Shown: piece after piece, positions 4,329 through 8,391 of the stretch
Layout of the letters: each line of letters starts with the position of its first letter
Position numbering within the stretch: position 1 is the stretch's first letter
NCBI GenBank assembly: GCA_018971925.1
Contig: JAGWZT010000066.1
Span: 1-8,391, forward strand
Source: Lysobacteraceae bacterium
GTDB taxonomy: Bacteria > Pseudomonadota > Gammaproteobacteria > Xanthomonadales > Rhodanobacteraceae
DNA: 8,391 nucleotides
Reading direction: 5' to 3'
Translations under genes and position numbers: made by a program
The notes under the pieces: generated by a model
Database searches by the model: none
Seen by the model: only the letters and a program-made list of their open reading frames with translations
Told to the model about the DNA's origin: nothing

Positions 4329-6736
4329 GCGCACATGGGCACACGCATTGCCATTCGCCCGCGGCGCAGGCCCGGAACGCGGTGGAGCGAGCGACCGATC
4401 CCGTTTGCGGCATGCAGGTGGCTACCGCGTCATGCCGGCATGCCGATCATCAGGGCAATCGCTATTGGTTCTGCTCTGACGGGTGCCTCAACAAGTTTGT
4501 GGCCGGCCCCGGGAAGTATCTGGCCCAGGACCCCGTATCACATGCCGCACACGGCCACGGTCATCACGATCATGAGCACACGCGCGGGCACCTCGAAGCG
4601 CCCGCGGGCACGGTCTATACCTGCCCGATGCACCCGGAGATTCGGCAGATCGGCCCGGGCCATTGTCCGAAATGCGGCATGGCGCTGGAGCCGGTACTGC
4701 CGAGCGCGGAGGGCGACGCTGGCGGGGAATTGGGCGCGCTGACGCGCCGCTTCTGGACGCTGGTCGCGTTGACGATTCCGGTATTTGTACTCGCGATGGG
4801 GCCGCACCTGTTCGGCTGGCGCTTGCCGCCGCCCTGGAATGCTGTCGCCGGCTGGATCGAAGCCGCGCTCGCCACAGCCGTGGTGCTGTGGGGCGGCGCG
4901 TCGTTCTTCGTGCGCGGCTGGCGCTCGCTCAAGCCGTGGTCGCCCAACATGTACACCCTGATCGCGCTGGGCACGGGCGTGGCATGGCTGTACAGTGCCG
5001 TTGCATTCCTGTTTCCGGACATCTTCCCGCCGGGCTTCCACGACATGCGTGGACGCGTCGGCGTGTATTTCGAATCGGCCGCCGTGATCGTCACGCTGGT
5101 GACGCTGGGTGACTGGCTGGAATTGCGCGCACGCCGGCGGACCGGTTCCGCGCTGCGCGCGCTGCTGGACCTCGCGCCCAAAACCGCGCGCCGGATTGCC
5201 GTGGACGGCAGCGAGTCGGACGTCCCGCTGGACGGGGTGCAGGCCGGCGACGTTTTGCGCGTGCGCCCGGGCGAAAAGGTGCCTGTGGACGGCGTGATCA
5301 TCGATGGTGCGAGCCACGTCGACGAGTCGATGCTGACCGGCGAGTCGATGCCCGTCGCGAAGGACAGGGACGATCGCGCCATCGGCGGCACCGTGAACCA
5401 GGACGGTGCGTTCACGATGCGCGCCGAGAAAGTCGGTGCCGAAACGACGTTGTCGCGCATCGTCACGCTGGTCGCGCAGGCACAGCGCAGCAAGGCACCG
5501 CTGCAGCGCGTGGCCGACCGCGTCGCCGCATGGTTCGTTCCGGCCGTGGTCGTGGTGGCCGTGGCGGCTTTCGTCGCCTGGGCTGCGGTTGGCCCGGAAC
5601 CACGAGCCACGCACGCACTGATCGCAGCGGTATCGGTGTTGATCATCGCCTGTCCGTGCGCGCTGGGTCTCGCGACGCCCATTTCGATCATGGTCTCGAG
5701 CGGGCGCGGCGCGCACATGGGCGTGCTGTTTCGCGACGCCACCGCCATCGAGACCCTGCGCAATGCGGATGTGCTGCTGGTCGACAAGACCGGCACGCTG
5801 ACCGAAGGCAAGCCTTCACTGCACGCGGTGGAAACGGTCGATGGTTTCGACGAGACGGATGCGCTTGCACTGGCCGCGGCGTTGGAGCGATCGAGCGAAC
5901 ATCCGCTGGCGCGGGCAATCGTGACTGCCACCGAAGTGCGCGGCATCACGATCCCGCGCGCGGAAGGGTTCAAGGCATTGCCAGGTCGCGGAGTCAGCGC
6001 AATCGTCGATGGCCACGTCGCCGCGATCGGCAATGGCAAGCTTCTGGATGAGTTGGGCGTGGACACCGATCCTTCCGTTGCTGCGCGTGCCGACGCGGTG
6101 CGCAACGAAGGCGCCACGGTGATGTTCCTCGCGCGCGATGGGAAGGTCGTCGCATCCCTCTCCGTCGCCGATCGCATCAAGGATGGCACGCTCGCCGCGC
6201 TTGCCGTCCTGCGCGAGGAAGGCATGCGCATCGTGATGCTGACCGGCGACAACGCCATCACGGCGCAAACGGTCGCGCAAAAACTGGGCATCGAGGAAGT
6301 GCACGCGGATGTGTCGCCCGCCGGCAAGGCTGCGGTGGTCGAGGCGTTGAAGCGGGAAGGGCGGGTCGTCGCGATGGCCGGCGATGGCATCAACGATGCG
6401 CCGGCGCTGGCCGCGGCGGATATCGGGGTCGCGATGGGCGCGGGCGCCGACGTGGCGCTGGAAAGCGCGCCGGTGACGCTGGTGCGGGGCGATCTTTCCG
6501 GCATTGCGCGCGCACGGGCGCTGTCGCGGGCCACGGTCGGCAACATCCACCAGAACCTGTTCTTCGCGTTCGTCTACAACGCCATCGGCGTGCCGATCGC
6601 GGCCGGCGTGCTGTATCCGGTATTCGGGATCGTGCTGTCGCCGATGATCGCCGCGCTGGCGATGAGCTTGTCGTCGGTATCCGTCGTTTCGAACGCGCTG
6701 CGCCTGCGCGCAAAGCGTCTGGAGGCGCGTGCCTGA
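4325..6736 (+). CDS. Cu(I)/Ag(I)-type P1B ATPase with YHS and HMBD domains
   Basis: An inner-membrane pump that uses ATP to export metal from the cytosol, probably Cu(I) and/or Ag(I). The 803 residues run as follows: His-rich start (HGHTHCH, 4-10), YHS/TRASH domain (DPVCGM 25-30, Cys50, Cys54), a second His-rich stretch (73-89), a heavy-metal-binding domain (YTCPMHP 98-104, CPKCGM 114-119), then the ATPase core. Key sites are TGES 338-341, the transmembrane CPC 443-445, DKTGT with phosphorylated Asp487, EHP 525-527, TGDN 640-643 and GDGIND 686-691. The last helices carry YN (751-752) and MSLSS (780-784), which with CPC mark subgroup P1B-1. There is no N-terminal HMA domain with CxxC, unlike classical CopA. 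The start at 4325 is set by the ATGA overlap with the regulator, implying translational coupling. A longer frame to 4259 only overlaps the regulator. Confidence 0.95.
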   Translation: MSAHGHTHCHSPAAQARNAVERATDPVCGMQVATASCRHADHQGNRYWFCSDGCLNKFVAGPGKYLAQDPVSHAAHGHGHHDHEHTRGHLEAPAGTVYTCPMHPEIRQIGPGHCPKCGMALEPVLPSAEGDAGGELGALTRRFWTLVALTIPVFVLAMGPHLFGWRLPPPWNAVAGWIEAALATAVVLWGGASFFVRGWRSLKPWSPNMYTLIALGTGVAWLYSAVAFLFPDIFPPGFHDMRGRVGVYFESAAVIVTLVTLGDWLELRARRRTGSALRALLDLAPKTARRIAVDGSESDVPLDGVQAGDVLRVRPGEKVPVDGVIIDGASHVDESMLTGESMPVAKDRDDRAIGGTVNQDGAFTMRAEKVGAETTLSRIVTLVAQAQRSKAPLQRVADRVAAWFVPAVVVVAVAAFVAWAAVGPEPRATHALIAAVSVLIIACPCALGLATPISIMVSSGRGAHMGVLFRDATAIETLRNADVLLVDKTGTLTEGKPSLHAVETVDGFDETDALALAAALERSSEHPLARAIVTATEVRGITIPRAEGFKALPGRGVSAIVDGHVAAIGNGKLLDELGVDTDPSVAARADAVRNEGATVMFLARDGKVVASLSVADRIKDGTLAALAVLREEGMRIVMLTGDNAITAQTVAQKLGIEEVHADVSPAGKAAVVEALKREGRVVAMAGDGINDAPALAAADIGVAMGAGADVALESAPVTLVRGDLSGIARARALSRATVGNIHQNLFFAFVYNAIGVPIAAGVLYPVFGIVLSPMIAALAMSLSSVSVVSNALRLRAKRLEARA

Positions 6737-6774
6737 CGGGTTATGATCGGGTGCCGCCGTGGAGGAGTTGAATC

Positions 6775-7206
6775 ATGCGCAGATTTTTGACCGGTTTTGC
6801 CCTTGCGGGCATCGCCGCGTTCGCAACCGCCGGCAGCCCCACGCTGCCAGCCCACAAGGCGCCCGCCGATGCGCGCGTGTACATCATCAGTCCCGCCGAC
6901 GGCGCCACCGTTGGACGCGATGTCACCGTGCGGTTCGGCTTGTCGGGGATGGGCGTGGCGCCGGCAGGCGTCGAGAAGAAGGATACCGGGCATCATCACC
7001 TGCTGATCGACGTCGCGACACTGCCGCCGGCGGGCCAGCCCATTCCGAACGATGAACATCACAAGCATTTCGGTGGCGGCCAGACCGAGACGCTGCTGCA
7101 CCTTTCTCCTGGCACGCATACGCTGCAACTCGAGCTTGGCGATGCCAATCACGTGCCTTTCGATCCGCCGGTGGTTTCGAAGCGAATCACGATCTACGTG
7201 CGTTGA
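6775..7206 (+). CDS. Exported His-rich DUF4399 protein
   Basis: Function unknown. This 143-residue protein fits the DUF4399 family by remembered sequence pattern. Residues 1-20 look like a Sec signal peptide (Arg-Arg, then a hydrophobic core ending AFATAG), so it should be periplasmic. The mature part is one beta-rich domain: YIISPADGATV, FGLSGMGVAPAGVE, TGHHHLLID (His73-75), HHKHFGGGQTE (His95, 96, 98), PGTHTLQL and a final PPVVSKRITI. Nine histidines and few cysteines would suit metal binding, but that is inference. Members as I recall them often have His where this one has Phe129 (NHVPFDPPV). It starts 38 nt after the ATPase with the strong site GGAGGAG (6761-6767), and a terminator follows, so it is probably the last gene of the metal operon. 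A TATGAT at 6742-6747 lacks a clear -35. Confidence 0.88.
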   Translation: MRRFLTGFALAGIAAFATAGSPTLPAHKAPADARVYIISPADGATVGRDVTVRFGLSGMGVAPAGVEKKDTGHHHLLIDVATLPPAGQPIPNDEHHKHFGGGQTETLLHLSPGTHTLQLELGDANHVPFDPPVVSKRITIYVR

Positions 7207-7270
7207 GCGATTGGACAACCTGTTGCGCTTGCGAGCCCGCGACGGTTCTTCAACGGTCCCCGTGCAAGAC

Positions 7271-7301
7271 GAAGCCGCGCGGATTGCTCCGCGCGGCTTT
7301 T
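7271..7301 (+). terminator. Strong intrinsic terminator of the metal operon
   Basis: A perfect 11-bp stem, AGCCGCGCGGA (7273-7283) with TCCGCGCGGCT (7288-7298), has a TTGC loop and ends in a run of four T (7298-7301). It lies 65 nt after the DUF4399 stop. In the opposite direction the hairpin is followed by CTTCG, so it is best suited to plus-strand transcripts, though it may also slow the convergent gene. Confidence 0.9.
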
Positions 7302-7326
7302 CGATGAGGCCGGGGCGAACGCCGGT

Positions 7327-8139
7327 TCAGCGCGCGAACAGCGGCTTGTTGAGGCGCGCCATCAGTCGTTCACGGCGGGACCCCTGCTGCGCCGGGTCGC
7401 CTTCCTGCGCCTTCGGCGGCACTTCAAGGCGTCCGTCGGCAAAACAGGCATTGAAGTAGTCGACCACGTCTTCGTACGGCATGCCCGAAGCCGCGACGAT
7501 TTCATCGACGGTGGCGAAGTCCTTCACCATTTCCTTGGCGAGCCGGAAATGCTTCGGGAATTCGCGTTCGGTTTCGGGCCAGCGCGACAACTTGTAACGC
7601 TCGCTGCGAATCAGTTCGCGGCCAAGGATGCCGGGCGTGGCGATGAGGCCCGCATACCAGCGCAAGCGGCCCAGCGGTTGGGCCGGGTTGGCCAGGCGCG
7701 CGGCCTTGAGTGTTTCGGAATAGATCGGCGTCCACGCGCCGGCGGGCTGCTCGAGCAAGACGGCGAGCGGCTTCAGCGAAGTGGATTCGAAGTGATAGCT
7801 GTTCTGCTCCGGATCGACCACGAGTTCCGCGCCGTCCGGTCCGGTCAGTTTGCGCGGGCTGGAAAAGGTGCCGGAGGCGAGTGCCAGTGCCAGCGCTTCG
7901 GCCGCGTTGACGGGCCCGACTTCAGCCGGATCGACGGCTTCGGGCTGCAGCGGCCCTTGTACCTCTGCAAGCTCCGGCATTCCATCCTCGATCCGCACGT
8001 CTTCGGCCCGCGGGGCGTCGGCCTGCGGGGCACCGGCGTGCACGCCCGACAACCACGCTTCCAGACCGGCGGCCGTGGTGCGCGGCGCGTTGGCCGCAAC
8101 CTGTTCCGAATCGAATGTCATGTCCTGGTTACCTTGCAT
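7327..8139 (-). CDS. Hypothetical protein with C-terminal helix-turn-helix-like segment
   Basis: I do not recognise this 270-residue protein. Residues 1-75 are acidic and Ala/Pro-rich, probably disordered. About 80-140 form a mixed alpha/beta part (ALALALASG, LTGPDGAELVVD, SLKPLAVLLEQ). Residues 155-185 are rich in aromatic and Arg residues (GRLRWYAGLIATPGILGREL). Residues 207-240 (ATVDEIVAASGMPYEDVVDYFNACF to GRLEV) read like a winged helix with a short recognition turn. The end is basic (RRERLMARLNKPLFAR). No signal peptide or membrane segment is seen, so it should be cytosolic. The ATG at 8139 was chosen because GGAGG lies 10 nt upstream. ATG at 8121 and 8169 are alternatives. The open frame continues to a GTG at 8379, but codon third positions there lose the GC bias. 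It converges on the metal operon and has no evident functional link to it. Confidence 0.75.
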   Translation of the reverse strand: MQGNQDMTFDSEQVAANAPRTTAAGLEAWLSGVHAGAPQADAPRAEDVRIEDGMPELAEVQGPLQPEAVDPAEVGPVNAAEALALALASGTFSSPRKLTGPDGAELVVDPEQNSYHFESTSLKPLAVLLEQPAGAWTPIYSETLKAARLANPAQPLGRLRWYAGLIATPGILGRELIRSERYKLSRWPETEREFPKHFRLAKEMVKDFATVDEIVAASGMPYEDVVDYFNACFADGRLEVPPKAQEGDPAQQGSRRERLMARLNKPLFAR

Positions 8140-8258
8140 GGCGGCATAGCCTCCGGGTCCCACGGTCATGGCCGCGGACAGATCGATGCCCTTGCAGCGG
8201 CCGTTGCAACACGTGTGCCAGTCTACGCAGCGGGACCCGCCCGGACGCGTGCCGAGAC

Positions 8259-8292
8259 GTAAACATTGGTTACAGCTTTCGTGAGAAGTCAA
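8259..8292 (-). promoter_or_regulatory. Possible promoter/operator region of the hypothetical gene
   Basis: On the minus strand TTGACT (8292-8287) is a good -35 match, but no clear -10 lies at 16-18 bp. Just downstream is a near-palindrome, GTAACCAATGTTTAC (8273-8259), with seven-base arms that mismatch at one position, placed where a repressor would block polymerase. If transcription starts here, the leader is about 120 nt. Confidence 0.3.
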
Positions 8293-8391
8293 ACCGGGGA
8301 GGGCCGTCCTGGACTGGATTGCCCGAGTCCGTTCCGCAGGCAAAGGCATTGGTGCTGCAACGATCAGGGACGATCGCACGATAAACCGTCA

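Noticed and set aside
4538..5716. 392-codon minus-strand open frame within the ATPase
   Set aside because: It is Arg/His-rich shadow translation with no domain or start signal, nested in a certain gene.
4615..6546. 643-codon open frame on the minus strand opposite the ATPase
   Set aside because: It mirrors the ATPase reading frame in GC-rich codons, is dominated by Ser, Ala, Thr and Arg without any recognisable motif, and lacks a ribosome site. The plus strand carries every P-type ATPase signature.
6719..6747. Separate promoter for the DUF4399 gene (TATGAT at 6742-6747)
   Set aside because: No -35 match is found at 16-18 bp and the 38-nt gap after the ATPase fits operon transcription. A weak internal promoter cannot be excluded.
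7549..8262. 237-codon plus-strand open frame opposite the hypothetical gene
   Set aside because: It has no ribosome site and a Gly/Arg-rich shadow composition, while the minus-strand frame has the better codon bias and a GGAGG before its ATG.

Overview
The window is about 8.4 kb of GC-rich bacterial chromosome. The alaS–csrA–tRNA-Ser–tRNA-Arg order and the close match of the CsrA sequence to xanthomonad CsrA suggest a gammaproteobacterium of the order Xanthomonadales. This placement is inferred from remembered gene order and sequence; no database search was done.

Left part (1-2875), housekeeping. The 3' two thirds of alaS (alanyl-tRNA synthetase) is followed by csrA (post-transcriptional regulator), which has its own promoter and a GGA-rich leader of roughly 165 nt. 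Four tRNA genes follow: Ser(GCT), Arg(ACG) and Pro(TGG) on the plus strand, then Arg(TCT) on the minus strand, convergent with Pro. All four encode their CCA ends. tRNA-Arg(ACG) has a strong sigma70-type promoter and a clear intrinsic terminator.

Middle part (2876-7302), a metal-handling block. After a gene-poor stretch of 315 bases comes a membrane-anchored monohaem cytochrome c with its own terminator. Next is a probable operon in which the regulator comes first: a CueR-like MerR regulator, then a Cu(I)/Ag(I)-type P1B ATPase overlapping it by ATGA, then a small exported His-rich DUF4399 protein 38 nt downstream, closed by a strong hairpin terminator. The promoter before the regulator has MerR-type geometry: TTGACT, a 20-bp spacer carrying a TGGACCATGGTCCA dyad, and TAGGAT. 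Its predicted transcription start falls on the regulator's ATG. The simplest model is that cytosolic Cu(I) (or Ag(I)) turns the regulator into an activator of its own operon, the ATPase exports the metal to the periplasm, and the DUF4399 protein acts there in an unknown role.

Right part (7303-8391). A minus-strand gene converges on the operon and encodes a 270-residue protein I do not recognise, with a disordered acidic N-terminus and a helix-turn-helix-like C-terminal segment. Its upstream region carries a near-palindrome that may be an operator.

No mobile element, integrase, CRISPR array, rRNA gene or replication origin is visible. The items most worth following up are the regulator-first operon with its overlapping start signals, the DUF4399 partner, and the repeated element in the csrA leader.
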